Source of the DNA: Pelovirga terrestris
GTDB taxonomy: Bacteria > Desulfobacterota > Desulfuromonadia > Desulfuromonadales > Geopsychrobacteraceae
Direction of reading: 5' to 3'
Assembly: GCF_014773365.1 (NCBI RefSeq)
Contig: NZ_JACWUN010000004.1
Coordinates: 124,001-188,000, forward strand
DNA: 64,000 nt
Below are positions 52,902-62,571 of this stretch, in pieces. The position numbers and the translations under genes were made by a program. Under the pieces are notes generated by a model. That model was not told where the DNA came from. It made no database searches and saw nothing but the letters and a program-made list of their open reading frames with translations. How positions within the stretch are numbered: the stretch's first letter is position 1; each line of letters opens with the position of its first letter.

Positions 52902-53673
52902 TAATCGTTTTTATGCCTGGCTGCCCTTCGTCACCCTGCTGCGTAAAGAAATTCTACGTTTTCGGCGGGTTTCGACCCAGACCCTGTTGGCGCCAATTGT
53001 TACCGCTTCCTTGTATTTGTTTGTCTTCGGCGCCACCCTGGGTAATCGCTTAACGGTGCTGGAGGGGTTCAGCTATGCCCAATTTGTTATTCCGGGTCTG
53101 ATTATCATGGGGGTGATTAACAACTCCTTTGCCAATACCTCTTCATCCCTGTTTATGTCGCGCTATCTTGGCGGGATTGTCGATCTGCTGGTAACACCGG
53201 TCACGCCACCGCAATTCATCATGGCTTATACCCTGGCGGCGATGCTGCGCGGCCTGTTGGTTGGCTCGGTGGTGTTGCTGATCTCCTTTTTGTTCGCCAC
53301 CCTGCCGTGGGAATACCCATTACTGGCAGCCCTGATGGCGATGATCGCCAGTTTTCTGTTTGCCCAGTTTGGCCTGATCGCGGCAATCTATGCCCATAAT
53401 TTTGATACTCTGTCGGTCTACACCAATTTCATGATTCTGCCCCTGATCTATCTGGGGGGGGTGTTTTATCCTATTTCCATTCTGCCGGCCCCTTGGTCTT
53501 CGCTCTCCTATTTAAATCCTCTGTTTTATCTGATTGATGGTTTTCGACATGCGATCATTGGAGTCGGTGACACCAGCTTTGCCATTGCTTTTGGTGTCAG
53601 TGCGACGATAGCTGCCATCCTTTTTGCCTGGGCCGCGTGGTTGATCGGTAAGGGCTATCGACTGCGTTCATAA
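52885..53673 (+). CDS. ABC-2 type permease
   Basis: 262 residues with six membrane helices. VTLLRKEILRFRRVSTQTLL at the start and SPYTY-like LNPLFYLIDGFRHAIIGVGD at the end are typical of ABC-2/YadH permeases; GGVFYPISILPAPWSSLSYL is the diagnostic loop. Partners with the preceding ATPase. Confidence 0.9.
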   Translation: MVPQPDNRFYAWLPFVTLLRKEILRFRRVSTQTLLAPIVTASLYLFVFGATLGNRLTVLEGFSYAQFVIPGLIIMGVINNSFANTSSSLFMSRYLGGIVDLLVTPVTPPQFIMAYTLAAMLRGLLVGSVVLLISFLFATLPWEYPLLAALMAMIASFLFAQFGLIAAIYAHNFDTLSVYTNFMILPLIYLGGVFYPISILPAPWSSLSYLNPLFYLIDGFRHAIIGVGDTSFAIAFGVSATIAAILFAWAAWLIGKGYRLRS

Positions 53674-53743
53674 TCCTGTCAGGTTTGATTCCAGTGCCGC
53701 GCTACAGCAAAAATCAAATGTACTAAAAACAAGGAAATAGCTG

Positions 53744-54643
53744 ATGAAGGAAGCGAGTGAGCCCATGGCACCGTCGCAAGATATCCTGTGGCGGGTTGTC
53801 AGTGCGGATAAGTGTTTTCGCGGATTGGTAGCGGTCACCACGCAGACGGTGCGTGAAATCTGTGCCAAACAGCAGACCGATCTGACCGCCACGGTTGCCT
53901 TGGGGCGCCTGATCGCCGGTGGTGCGCTGATGGCGGGACTATTGAAGGGGCGTCAACGCTTGTCCCTGGCGGTTGAAGGTAATGGCCCGATTGGACGAAT
54001 GGCGGTTGAAGCTGATGCCCAGGGGCGTTTGCGTGGCACCATCCGCAATCCACTGCCTGGTTTGCCCCCTCGCGCCGACAAATTTGATGTGGCGGGTGCC
54101 ATAGGCCGGGCCGGTTTTTTGACGGTAATTAAAGATCTGGGGCTGAAAAAACCCTATCAAAGCATGGTGCAATTACAGACCAGCGAGATTGGCGAGGATC
54201 TGGCTTGGTACCTGAGCAGTTCGGAGCAGGTTCCGTCCAGCCTGGGCCTTGGGGTTGAATTTAACAGCACTGGTGCGGTTGCCGCCGCCGGGGGTTTTCT
54301 GATTCAAACCCTGCCGCCGGAGCTGCCGGAAAAAATTGATACACTGGTTGGTCGCATTACAGATTTGCCGCCGCTCACCAGTATGCTGCGGGATAAAATG
54401 CACCCGAAAGAGATTCTGGCACGAATCTTCGGAGACGACAGCTTCGCTATCAGTGAAACGATTCCTTTGAGTTTTTTCTGCCCCTGCAGTCGCGAGCAGA
54501 CAGAGCAGATGCTTATTGGCCTTGGCCCGGAGGAATTATTGAGTACGGCACAACAGCAATCAACAACCTGTGTTCGTTGTGAATACTGTTGTGCAGAATA
54601 TCTGTTTAGCGCAGCTGATCTGAAAAGAATGGGGGAGCAATAA
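53744..54643 (+). CDS. hslO: Redox-regulated chaperone Hsp33
   Basis: 299 residues. The C-terminal zinc switch is present as FFCPCSREQ and, 28 residues on, TTCVRCEYC, the CxC...CxxC of Hsp33, and the N-terminal chaperone core has the usual GRLIAGGALMAGLLKGRQRL and DLAWYLSSSEQVPSSLGLGV. Oxidation releases zinc and turns on holdase activity, protecting the cytoplasm against oxidative unfolding. ATG chosen at 53744 preceded by AAGGAAA; a further Met at codon 8 could also serve. Confidence 0.96.
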   Translation: MKEASEPMAPSQDILWRVVSADKCFRGLVAVTTQTVREICAKQQTDLTATVALGRLIAGGALMAGLLKGRQRLSLAVEGNGPIGRMAVEADAQGRLRGTIRNPLPGLPPRADKFDVAGAIGRAGFLTVIKDLGLKKPYQSMVQLQTSEIGEDLAWYLSSSEQVPSSLGLGVEFNSTGAVAAAGGFLIQTLPPELPEKIDTLVGRITDLPPLTSMLRDKMHPKEILARIFGDDSFAISETIPLSFFCPCSREQTEQMLIGLGPEELLSTAQQQSTTCVRCEYCCAEYLFSAADLKRMGEQ

Positions 54644-55015
54644 CCAGAGCAAATTCTGACCAAATCGCTTGTCCGGGCAACAATAAAACATGATTAAATG
54701 TGTCGAGAAATGAAAGTTGTTGAGGAGACGCCGAAATCTGTTCGCTTTAAAACTTATGGATTCCAAGACACCGGCAAGCGACCAGCCATGAGAGTCGTTG
54801 TAAAACACCATAATTTTTGTTAAAAAGCAAAAACTATTGTAATTTCAAGATAAAAAAAGCGGCACAGGTCAGACCAATTGCATACAGTATACTGTATTTT
54901 TTGCTTGACAGGGCCGCATCAACTGTCTTAATTTTCGTCACACTGTGGCGTTAAAACGTGTTTTGACGAAAAACACAACACGTCTTCAATGTCTTCTGAG
55001 GAAGGAGCGTTTCCT
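54644..55015. other. Intergenic region upstream of the nuo operon
   Basis: About 370 bases without a gene. It contains the palindrome and promoter listed below; the remainder is AT-rich with no RNA gene seen. GGAAGGAG stands before nuoA. Confidence 0.6.
54882..54933 (+). promoter_or_regulatory. nuo promoter with upstream 16-base palindrome
   Basis: ATACAGTATACTGTAT (54882-54897) is a perfect palindrome. Eight bases on is TTGACA (54905-54910), a perfect -35 box, with the weaker TTAATT 17 bases after it (54928-54933). The palindrome directly above the -35 box suits a dimeric activator or repressor. Regulator unknown. Confidence 0.6.
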
Positions 55016-55372
55016 ATGTTGGATCTTTATTTGCCGATAATTGTTGTCATCGGCATCGCGTTCGCTTTTGCCATCGGTTCGGTTGTCTTTTCGCGACTCG
55101 TTGGCGTTAAGCGCTACAGCGAACTGAAAATGTCTCCGTATGAGTGTGGTGTTCCGCCGATCGGCAATGCCAATGAGCGCTTTTCCGTCAAGTTCTATCT
55201 GGTTGCCGTAGCGTTCATCGTTTTTGACGTTGAGGTCGCCTTTCTCTACCCCTGGGCCATTATGTTCAAGCAACTGGGCTGGTATGGTGCCATCACTATG
55301 GGGATTTTCATTTTCGTGCTGGTTATCGGTTTTATCTATGACTGGAAAAAAGGAGCTCTGGAATGGGAGTAG
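55016..55372 (+). CDS. nuoA: NADH-quinone oxidoreductase subunit A
   Basis: 118 residues from the ATG at 55016, nine bases after GGAAGGAG; the frame continues upstream without a site. Three membrane helices; [20 protein letters not shown] and [20 protein letters not shown] are NuoA hallmarks. Membrane arm subunit next to the quinone site. Overlaps nuoB by ten bases. Confidence 0.96.
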   Translation: MLDLYLPIIVVIGIAFAFAIGSVVFSRLVGVKRYSELKMSPYECGVPPIGNANERFSVKFYLVAVAFIVFDVEVAFLYPWAIMFKQLGWYGAITMGIFIFVLVIGFIYDWKKGALEWE

Positions 55373-55875
55373 GGCAGCCCACAACATTAGGTAGCGGCTT
55401 CATCACAACGAGCCTTGACAAACTGGTTAACTGGTCACGTGCAAGTTCCATGTGGCCCATGACCTTCGGTCTTGCCTGTTGCGCCATAGAGATGATGGCC
55501 ACCGGTGCCGCGCGTTTTGACCTTGACCGCATGGGTATCCTGTTTCGTGCTTCGCCACGTCAGGCCGATGTGTTGATTGTCGCAGGCACCGTGACCAAGA
55601 AAATGCTCCCGGTCATCAAGACGGTTTATGAGCAGATGCCTGAACCACGCTACGTTATTGCTATGGGGGCCTGTGCATCGTCCGGTGGTATTTTCGATAC
55701 TTACAGCACGGTTCAGGGGATCGACGAGCATATCCCGGTTGATGTTTACATCCCCGGGTGTCCGCCCCGCCCCGAGGGATTGCTCTATGGGTTGATGAAA
55801 CTGCAGGAAAAAATCCGCGCGGAGCGTAATACCTTCGGTGCGGCTATCGGCATTGGTGAAGTAATTCGCAGTTAG
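55363..55875 (+). CDS. nuoB: NADH-quinone oxidoreductase subunit B
   Basis: 170 residues. The N2 cluster ligands are in [27 protein letters not shown] and [20 protein letters not shown], all intact. It holds the terminal Fe-S cluster next to the quinone. Start overlaps nuoA. Confidence 0.97.
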   Translation: MGVGQPTTLGSGFITTSLDKLVNWSRASSMWPMTFGLACCAIEMMATGAARFDLDRMGILFRASPRQADVLIVAGTVTKKMLPVIKTVYEQMPEPRYVIAMGACASSGGIFDTYSTVQGIDEHIPVDVYIPGCPPRPEGLLYGLMKLQEKIRAERNTFGAAIGIGEVIRS

Positions 55876-55911
55876 GCTTGACGGCCGACTGTTCATGATA
55901 GGAATAAATCG

Positions 55912-56394
55912 ATGAGCGATCTAGCAATTGTAGAAAAACTCAAGGCGAAATTTTCTTCCGAAATCCTTGATGTCGTTGAGTTTCGCGGAGAAACGACGGT
56001 TACCGTCAACAAGGAAAACATTGTCGATATCTGCACCTTTATGCGAGATAGCGGCGGCTACAACCTTCTTTGTGATCTGTGCAGCGTTGACTATCTTGGT
56101 CAGGCTCCTCGTTATATGGTCGTTTACAACCTCTATAACATTACCACCAAGGAACGTATTCGCCTCAAGGCACCGGTTGAAGAGCAGGACGCACAGATTG
56201 CTACGGTGAGTACTGTCTGGGGTACCGCCAACTGGATGGAGCGGGAATGCTGGGATCTGATGGGGATCACTTTTGTTGGTCACCCTGACCCGCGCCGGAT
56301 TCTGATGCCTGCAGACTGGGTCGGTCATCCGCTGCGTAAGGATTATCCTGTTCAGGGTCCGGATCGTGAACCCTATCAGGGACGGCTTTCTTAA
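55912..56394 (+). CDS. nuoC: NADH-quinone oxidoreductase subunit C
   Basis: 160 residues, a 30-kDa-subunit domain: ANWMERECWDLMGITFVGHP, DPRRILMPADWVGHPLRKDY and PVQ at the end are the family signature. It is a separate protein, not fused with NuoD as in E. coli. Peripheral arm. Confidence 0.96.
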   Translation: MSDLAIVEKLKAKFSSEILDVVEFRGETTVTVNKENIVDICTFMRDSGGYNLLCDLCSVDYLGQAPRYMVVYNLYNITTKERIRLKAPVEEQDAQIATVSTVWGTANWMERECWDLMGITFVGHPDPRRILMPADWVGHPLRKDYPVQGPDREPYQGRLS

Positions 56395-56436
56395 TCTGCA
56401 GGTGACAGGCATAACCACAACTGGGCGAGGCATACA

Positions 56437-57621
56437 ATGGCAGTGAAAAGCAACGAACTAATGACCATCAATATGGGACCTCAGCACCCGTCAACCCACG
56501 GGGTGTTGCAGTTGATTCTGGAACTTGATGGTGAAATTGTCCGCAAGGCAACTCCGCACATCGGTTATCTGCACCGCGGTGTTGAGAAGCTCTCCGAGCA
56601 TCGCACCTACCACCAGGTTATTCCGTTGACCGACCGGCTCGATTATCTGGCCCCCATGAGCAACAATCTGGGCTATGTCCTGGCGGTTGAGAAGTTGCTT
56701 GGCATCACGGATCAGATTCCTGAGCGGGCCAAGGTTGTCAGGGTATTGCTGACCGAGTTGACACGGCTTAAAAGCCACCTGGTCTGGCTGGCGACCCACG
56801 CCCTGGATATTGGTGCGATGACCGTCTTCCTCTACTGCTTTCGTGAGCGCGAGGTGATTACCGACCTGTACGAAAAGATTTCCGGCGCCCGGATGACCTC
56901 TAACTACTTCCGGGTAGGAGGTCTCTCTGCTGACCTTCCCGCCGGTGTTGAGCAGGAAATGCGTGAGTATGCGGAAGGGATGCCTGCTCATATTGATGAA
57001 TATGAAGGGCTGCTCACCGGCAACCGGATCTGGCAGAAGCGAACTATCGGCGTCGGCACCATCACCGCCGAGGCAGCCATCGATATCGGGATTACCGGGC
57101 CGGGCCTGCGCGCTTCCGGCGTTGACTGGGATCTGCGTCGTGATAACCCTTACAGTGGCTATGAAGACTATCAATTTGAGGTTCCCGTTCGTCAGGAAGG
57201 AGATACCTTCGCCCGTTACAAGGTGCGCCTCGATGAGATGCGTCAATCCAGTCTGATCATTCTCCAGGCCCTAGATAAGCTCAAGCCGGGCCCAATCCTG
57301 GCCGATTGTCCGAAAGTTGTGCTGCCGCCAAAGCAGGATGTGGTGAATACCATCGAAGGTTTGATTCATCACTTCAAAATCATCACTGAAGGGTTCAAGC
57401 CGGAAGCTGGGGAGGTTTATCAGGGGATCGAAGCGCCGAAGGGCGAGCTGGGCTTCTACCTGGTATCTGATGGCAGTGCCCATCCTTATCGCATGAAGGT
57501 GCGACCACCGTCCTTTATCAATCTTCAGGGATTGCCTCAAATGGTGGAGGGCCGCCTGCTGGCGGATGTTATTGCCGTTATTGGAACCCTTGACATCGTT
57601 CTTGGTGAAATCGACCGTTAA
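56437..57621 (+). CDS. nuoD: NADH-quinone oxidoreductase subunit D
   Basis: 394 residues. MGPQHPSTHGVLQLILELDG, HIGYLHRGVEKLSEHRTYHQ and the C-terminal end ADVIAVIGTLDIVLGEIDR are hallmarks of the 49-kDa subunit, which with NuoB forms the quinone pocket. The conserved His and Tyr of the pocket lie in QHPSTHG and HRTYHQ. Confidence 0.97.
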   Translation: MAVKSNELMTINMGPQHPSTHGVLQLILELDGEIVRKATPHIGYLHRGVEKLSEHRTYHQVIPLTDRLDYLAPMSNNLGYVLAVEKLLGITDQIPERAKVVRVLLTELTRLKSHLVWLATHALDIGAMTVFLYCFREREVITDLYEKISGARMTSNYFRVGGLSADLPAGVEQEMREYAEGMPAHIDEYEGLLTGNRIWQKRTIGVGTITAEAAIDIGITGPGLRASGVDWDLRRDNPYSGYEDYQFEVPVRQEGDTFARYKVRLDEMRQSSLIILQALDKLKPGPILADCPKVVLPPKQDVVNTIEGLIHHFKIITEGFKPEAGEVYQGIEAPKGELGFYLVSDGSAHPYRMKVRPPSFINLQGLPQMVEGRLLADVIAVIGTLDIVLGEIDR

Positions 57622-57648
57622 TCTACCCGCTTGTACTATGAGGATGCT

Positions 57649-58161
57649 ATGACAGAAAACGTGCAGCAAGCTGAGGAACAGGTCGAAGAACTGGAAGAAA
57701 TTGATCTGACCGCAGCAAATGAGGTGATCGACAAGTATATCGATATTCATGGCAATCTGATGCCGGTCTTGCAGGGGATCCAGGAAGCTTATGGTTATAT
57801 CCCGGAAGCAACGGTTCATCTGGCTGCCGAGAGGCTCAATGTCTATGCCAGTCAGATCTACGGAGTATTGACCTTTTATGCCCAGTTTCATCTCAAGCCG
57901 CGGGGTAAGTACATTATTCGTGTCTGCATGGGGACTGCCTGCCACGTTAAGGGGGCCGGTCGTATCGGCGACGCGATTGTTGAGAGGCTGGGAATCAGTC
58001 ACGCGGAAACCACTGAGGATCTGAAATTTACAGCGGAGTATGTCGCCTGTATCGGCGCTTGTGGAATGGCCCCCGTCATTATGGTCAATGATGCGACCTA
58101 CGGAAGCATTACTGTCCAGAAAACTGCCGAAGTTATTGAAAAATACAAGGCAATGGACTGA
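57649..58161 (+). CDS. nuoE: NADH-quinone oxidoreductase subunit E
   Basis: 170 residues from the ATG at 57649, five bases after GAGG. Thioredoxin-like [2Fe-2S] domain with ligands in VCMGTACHVKGAGRI and AEYVACIGACGMAPVIM. An acidic N-terminus (EEQVEELEEIDL) precedes. Holds cluster N1a near NuoF. Confidence 0.95.
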   Translation: MTENVQQAEEQVEELEEIDLTAANEVIDKYIDIHGNLMPVLQGIQEAYGYIPEATVHLAAERLNVYASQIYGVLTFYAQFHLKPRGKYIIRVCMGTACHVKGAGRIGDAIVERLGISHAETTEDLKFTAEYVACIGACGMAPVIMVNDATYGSITVQKTAEVIEKYKAMD

Positions 58162-58201
58162 CTCAAAAAAGACACCGCTTTTGGTATCGAGGAAAGATTC
58201 T

Positions 58202-59983
58202 ATGTCCGAAACTGCTGAAAATCTGAAGGTCCTTATTTGTACAGGAACAGGTGGGCTAGCCTCCGGCGCTGCATCTGTCGTCGCAGCCTTTGAGGCGGAG
58301 TTTGAAAAAAAGGGTGTTGCCGCCAAGATCGGCAGTGCCTGTGATGTCAACTCCACCGGCTGTCGCGGCCTCTGTGCTAATGATGTTCTGGTTGACATCT
58401 GCAAGCCGGGGGAAGAGCCGGTCACCTACGATTTTGTGACCCCTGACCTGGTTCCCCAGATCGTTGACGAACATGTCCTGGGTGGCAACCCGGTCGAAAA
58501 AAAGGTGGCAGGCCCTTATTACCACCAATTCCTCGAAAAGCAGCAACGCATTATCTTCTCCCGCTGCGGCACTATCGACGCTGAAAGTCTTGATGATTTT
58601 CTTGCTCATCGCGGATTTACCGGAATCCAAAAAGCCGTCACCATGAGCCAGGACGAGGTCATTAACGAGGTTAAGAAATCCGGTCTGCGTGGCCGTGGCG
58701 GTGGTGGCTTCCCGACCGGTCTGAAATGGTCCTTTGCCAAAGGATCTCCGGGCGATACCAAGTATCTGATCTGTAATGCGGACGAGGGTGATCCCGGGGC
58801 CTTTATGGACCGTTCAGTGCTTGAAGGCGACCCCTATGGTCTGATCGAGGGTTTGATGATCGGCGCCTATGCTATCGGCTGTAAATTTGCCTATGTCTAT
58901 GTGCGAGCGGAGTATCCCTTGGCGATCAAGCGCTTGCAGCTTGCCATTGATACCTGTTACGAAAAAGGATTTCTTGGTAAGAACTGTATGGGCTTAGGTT
59001 TTGATCTTGATATGCGCATCAAGGCCGGTGCCGGAGCTTTTGTCTGTGGCGAAGAAACGGCGTTGATGGCATCGATCGAGGGACAGCGCGGTATGTCCCG
59101 TCCCCGTCCACCATTTCCAGCGGTGCGCGGCTTGTGGGGCTATCCGACCAACATCAATAATGTTGAGACCTTCGCCAACGTCGCTTACATCTTCTATAAC
59201 GGCGCTGATTGGTTTTCGTCTATCGGTACCGAAGGCACCAAGGGAACCAAGATTTTTGCTTTGACCGGCAAAGTAAAGCACACCGGTCTGGTTGAGGTTC
59301 CGGCTGGAACCACCATGAAAGAGGTTATCTACGACGTTTGTGGCGGTATTCTCAATAATCGTAAATTCAAGGCAGTACAGGCTGGCGGTCCTTCCGGTGG
59401 TTGTCTGCCGGCCGAAGCCCTGGATGCCGAGGTTGATTACGATTCGCTGATCAAAGCCGGTGCCATGATGGGTTCCGGTGGTCTGGTGGTGATGGACGAG
59501 ACCACCTGTATGGTTGATATTGCACGCTTCTTCCTCAATTTCACCCGGGTTGAGTCATGCGGTAAATGTATCCCCTGTCGCATTGGCCTGAAGATTATGC
59601 TTGAAATTCTCGAGCGGATTACCCAGGGCAAAGGACAGGAGGGCGATATCGAAATGCTTGAGGATATGGCCTACGATATCAAGAAGAGCTCGCTCTGTGG
59701 TCTGGGCCAGACCGCTCCGAATCCAGTTTTATCAACCATTCGTTATTTCCGGAACGAGTATGAGACCCATATCAAGGATAAGGAGTGCCCATCTCACAGC
59801 TGTAAGGAACTGTTGCACTTCCGCGTAATCGAAGACAAATGCAAGAAGTGTGGTATTTGCCCCCGCGTATGTCCGGTGGATGCAATTGAGTGGGAAAAGG
59901 GCAAAGTCGCCTATATCAACCTGGATAAATGTACCCGGTGTACCTCCTGTTACGATGCTTGCCGTTTCATGGCGATTGATTGA
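58202..59983 (+). CDS. nuoF: NADH-binding subunit F with extra N-terminal and C-terminal Fe-S domains
   Basis: 593 residues from the ATG at 58202, longer than E. coli NuoF (445). An N-terminal thioredoxin-like [2Fe-2S] domain (LICTGTGGLASGA, CDVNSTGCRGLCANDVLVDI) precedes the FMN/NADH part (GLRGRGGGGFPTGLKW, NADEGDPGAFMDRSVLEGDP, FVCGEETALMASIEGQRGMS), the N3 cluster ESCGKCIPCRIG, then two ferredoxin motifs at the end (CKKCGICPRVCP, CTRCTSCYDACR). This layout occurs in NADH-linked hydrogenases and in deltaproteobacterial complex I. Confidence 0.95.
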   Translation: MSETAENLKVLICTGTGGLASGAASVVAAFEAEFEKKGVAAKIGSACDVNSTGCRGLCANDVLVDICKPGEEPVTYDFVTPDLVPQIVDEHVLGGNPVEKKVAGPYYHQFLEKQQRIIFSRCGTIDAESLDDFLAHRGFTGIQKAVTMSQDEVINEVKKSGLRGRGGGGFPTGLKWSFAKGSPGDTKYLICNADEGDPGAFMDRSVLEGDPYGLIEGLMIGAYAIGCKFAYVYVRAEYPLAIKRLQLAIDTCYEKGFLGKNCMGLGFDLDMRIKAGAGAFVCGEETALMASIEGQRGMSRPRPPFPAVRGLWGYPTNINNVETFANVAYIFYNGADWFSSIGTEGTKGTKIFALTGKVKHTGLVEVPAGTTMKEVIYDVCGGILNNRKFKAVQAGGPSGGCLPAEALDAEVDYDSLIKAGAMMGSGGLVVMDETTCMVDIARFFLNFTRVESCGKCIPCRIGLKIMLEILERITQGKGQEGDIEMLEDMAYDIKKSSLCGLGQTAPNPVLSTIRYFRNEYETHIKDKECPSHSCKELLHFRVIEDKCKKCGICPRVCPVDAIEWEKGKVAYINLDKCTRCTSCYDACRFMAID

Positions 59984-60016
59984 TCGCGTTCACAGCTTGA
60001 AATATAAGAGGTCAAG

Positions 60017-62488
60017 ATGGTTAATCTAACGATTGACGGAAAACAGATCACAACCGCCAAAACGTCGACAATCTACGAGGCGGCCAAAGAGAACGGTATC
60101 TATATACCGGTGCTCTGTTATGCCAAAAAACTTCTTCCTTATGGCGCCTGTCGTATCTGTTTGGTCGAAGTCGAGCAGATGAAGGGGCGGCTGATTCCCT
60201 CCTGTACTACCCCGGTCACCGAGGGAATGGTCGTTACGACCACGTCTGATGAGATTAACAAGGTTCGCAAAACCGTTCTTGAGTTTCTTCTAGTCAATCA
60301 TGTTGTTGATTGCCCGGTGTGCGACAAGGGTGGCGAATGTGATCTGCAGGATCTGACCTACGAATATGAAGTAGTTACCAACCGCTTTCAGGGGGAAAAG
60401 TTTGATCTGCCCACCGATGAGGTCAATCCCCTGATTGAGCGCAACATGAACCGCTGTGTACTGTGCGGTAAATGTGTGCGGGTCTGTGACGAAGTGGTTG
60501 GCTACGGCTCTTACTCTTTCATCAACCGTGGTTTTGAAACCAAGATTGCCACCGCTTTTGATCGCGGCTTGAACTGCGAGTTCTGCGGACAGTGTGTGTC
60601 CATGTGCCCCGTCGGCGCGATTTTGCCGCGCCCCTTCAAATTTAAAGCCCGCCCTTGGCAGCTTAAAGATGTCGATACGGTGTGTGGCTATTGTGGCAAC
60701 GGTTGTACTGTGACGCTGGGCGTCAAGGACAATCAGGTTCAAACCATCCGCTTCAACGAAGATACCGGCGTTAATCATGGCAACCTGTGTGTCCGCGGTC
60801 GTTTTGGTTATTCCTACGTTAATGACGCCACACGCCTCACTAAGCCGTTGATTCGCAAGGGCGGTGAACTGAGAGAGGCGAGTTGGGATGAAGCCCTGGT
60901 CACTATCGCTGAAAAGTTCAAAGCGGCCGGCAAGGACCTCGGTATTATCAGTGGTGCACGCCTGACCAACGAAGAACTGCTGTTGCTCAAACGGATCAGT
61001 TCAGCGCTTGGTACCCATCACCTTGATCACTCCGGGGGCGAGTGCTACCAGGGGCTCACAGCCGGTTTGAATGAGACCATGGGCATCAGCGCTTCAACCG
61101 GCACCTTCCCACAGGTTGAAAAGTGTAACGCCATTCTGGCTATCCGTTCTGATTTTTACGAGACCCATCCGGTATTCGGTATGGTCATAAATCAGGCCAT
61201 TCGCCTGAATGATGCACAATTGTCAGTGATTGCTGACAAACGTGGCAAGTTAAGCAAACTCCCCAATGCCCGCACCCTGATGCATAAGCCGGGCTGCGAA
61301 ATCAATATGATCAATGCCCTGTGCCAGGTCATCATTGCGGAAGGGTTGGCAAAAACAGATGATCTGCAAGGATTGGCTGAACTGACCAAGGCGCTGGCGG
61401 ACTATACTCCTGAAACTGTTGCCAAGATGGTCGGTGCGGACGCCGAAGCGATCAAAAAAACCGCACGCGAACTGGCCGGCGCTAAAAATGCGGCGATCGT
61501 TGTTGCGTATGGCTTGCCCTATACCGCACACAGCAAGGAAATCGCCATTGCAGCTTCAAACCTGGCCCTGCTGACTGGCATAGCTGGACGCGAGGGCTCA
61601 GGATTATACCTGTGTGGTGAAAAGGCTAACAGCCAGGGAGCTATAGATCTGCAGATTACCCCAGGGCCTGCGGGACTGGGTGCACAGCAAATGCTCAACA
61701 GTGCAGCTGAAGGGAGGCTGCCGGTGCTTTATCTGGTTGGTGAAGATCCCGTTGTTACCTACCCTGATCAGGGACTGGTCAAAAAGGCCCTGGAGAAATC
61801 GTTCCTGGTGGTACAGGATCTGTTCCTGACCGATTCAGCCAAATATGCTGATGTCGTCCTGCCGGCTGCTTCCTTTACCGAAAAAGATGGTACCTTTACC
61901 AACGCTGAACGGCGCATTCAACGACTGAGAGCCGGTATAAAATCACCAGGCGAAGCTAAATCTGACTTTGTTGTATTTCAATCCCTGCTCAATAAGTTGC
62001 AAAAAACCGCTCCAGCAGCCCCGGCTGCAGCCTTTGGTGAACTGACTGGAGAGGTTGCCGGCTATGCCGGTATCGTCTATGAACAGATCGGTCCTCAAGG
62101 TGAGGTCTGGGGTGGAGAGACCCTGGCTCCGCTCAAAAAAGTTCTTATCCCGGTTGCCGGCAATGAACCTCTGCAGGCTGAGTATCAATTGCTCGTTGGC
62201 AGCGCGCTGTACCACAGCGGTTCGGTTTCGACGCGCTCAAAGGGTCCCATGTCCGTTTGTCCGGAACCTTACATTGAGCTAGGCCGAGACGACGCAGTAA
62301 CATTGAATGTAAAAACCGGCGACATGATTCAACTCAAAGCTGCCGGCGTGACTATTCAGTCCAAGGCCAAGGTTGATAACCGCTTACCAAAAGGTGTCAT
62401 TTTCGCTCCCTACCACTTTGCTGGTCTGGGTTTGAACAGGATCTACACTGGTCAGTCTGTGATCGCAGTTGAGCCATCAAAGCTCTGA
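60017..62488 (+). CDS. nuoG: NADH-quinone oxidoreductase subunit G
   Basis: 823 residues. N-terminal [2Fe-2S] (CYAKKLLPYGACRICLVEVE), the H-x-x-x-C [4Fe-4S] site (NHVVDCPVCDKGGECDLQDL), a two-cluster ferredoxin region (CVLCGKCVRVCD, CEFCGQCVSMCP), then a molybdopterin-enzyme-like domain beginning CGYCGNGCTVTLGVK that has lost its cofactor role in complex I. Peripheral arm. Confidence 0.95.
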   Translation: MVNLTIDGKQITTAKTSTIYEAAKENGIYIPVLCYAKKLLPYGACRICLVEVEQMKGRLIPSCTTPVTEGMVVTTTSDEINKVRKTVLEFLLVNHVVDCPVCDKGGECDLQDLTYEYEVVTNRFQGEKFDLPTDEVNPLIERNMNRCVLCGKCVRVCDEVVGYGSYSFINRGFETKIATAFDRGLNCEFCGQCVSMCPVGAILPRPFKFKARPWQLKDVDTVCGYCGNGCTVTLGVKDNQVQTIRFNEDTGVNHGNLCVRGRFGYSYVNDATRLTKPLIRKGGELREASWDEALVTIAEKFKAAGKDLGIISGARLTNEELLLLKRISSALGTHHLDHSGGECYQGLTAGLNETMGISASTGTFPQVEKCNAILAIRSDFYETHPVFGMVINQAIRLNDAQLSVIADKRGKLSKLPNARTLMHKPGCEINMINALCQVIIAEGLAKTDDLQGLAELTKALADYTPETVAKMVGADAEAIKKTARELAGAKNAAIVVAYGLPYTAHSKEIAIAASNLALLTGIAGREGSGLYLCGEKANSQGAIDLQITPGPAGLGAQQMLNSAAEGRLPVLYLVGEDPVVTYPDQGLVKKALEKSFLVVQDLFLTDSAKYADVVLPAASFTEKDGTFTNAERRIQRLRAGIKSPGEAKSDFVVFQSLLNKLQKTAPAAPAAAFGELTGEVAGYAGIVYEQIGPQGEVWGGETLAPLKKVLIPVAGNEPLQAEYQLLVGSALYHSGSVSTRSKGPMSVCPEPYIELGRDDAVTLNVKTGDMIQLKAAGVTIQSKAKVDNRLPKGVIFAPYHFAGLGLNRIYTGQSVIAVEPSKL

Positions 62489-62571
62489 ACAGAGAAAATA
62501 CAACATTGTACCGTTGATAGCTTCTATCGACTTAAAATCGGCAGCAATGCCATAGCTGAAGAAGGAAGAGG

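Noticed and set aside
54560-54811. Minus-strand gene in the hslO-nuoA spacer
   Set aside because: No ribosome site, overlaps the end of hslO, and no recognisable protein features.
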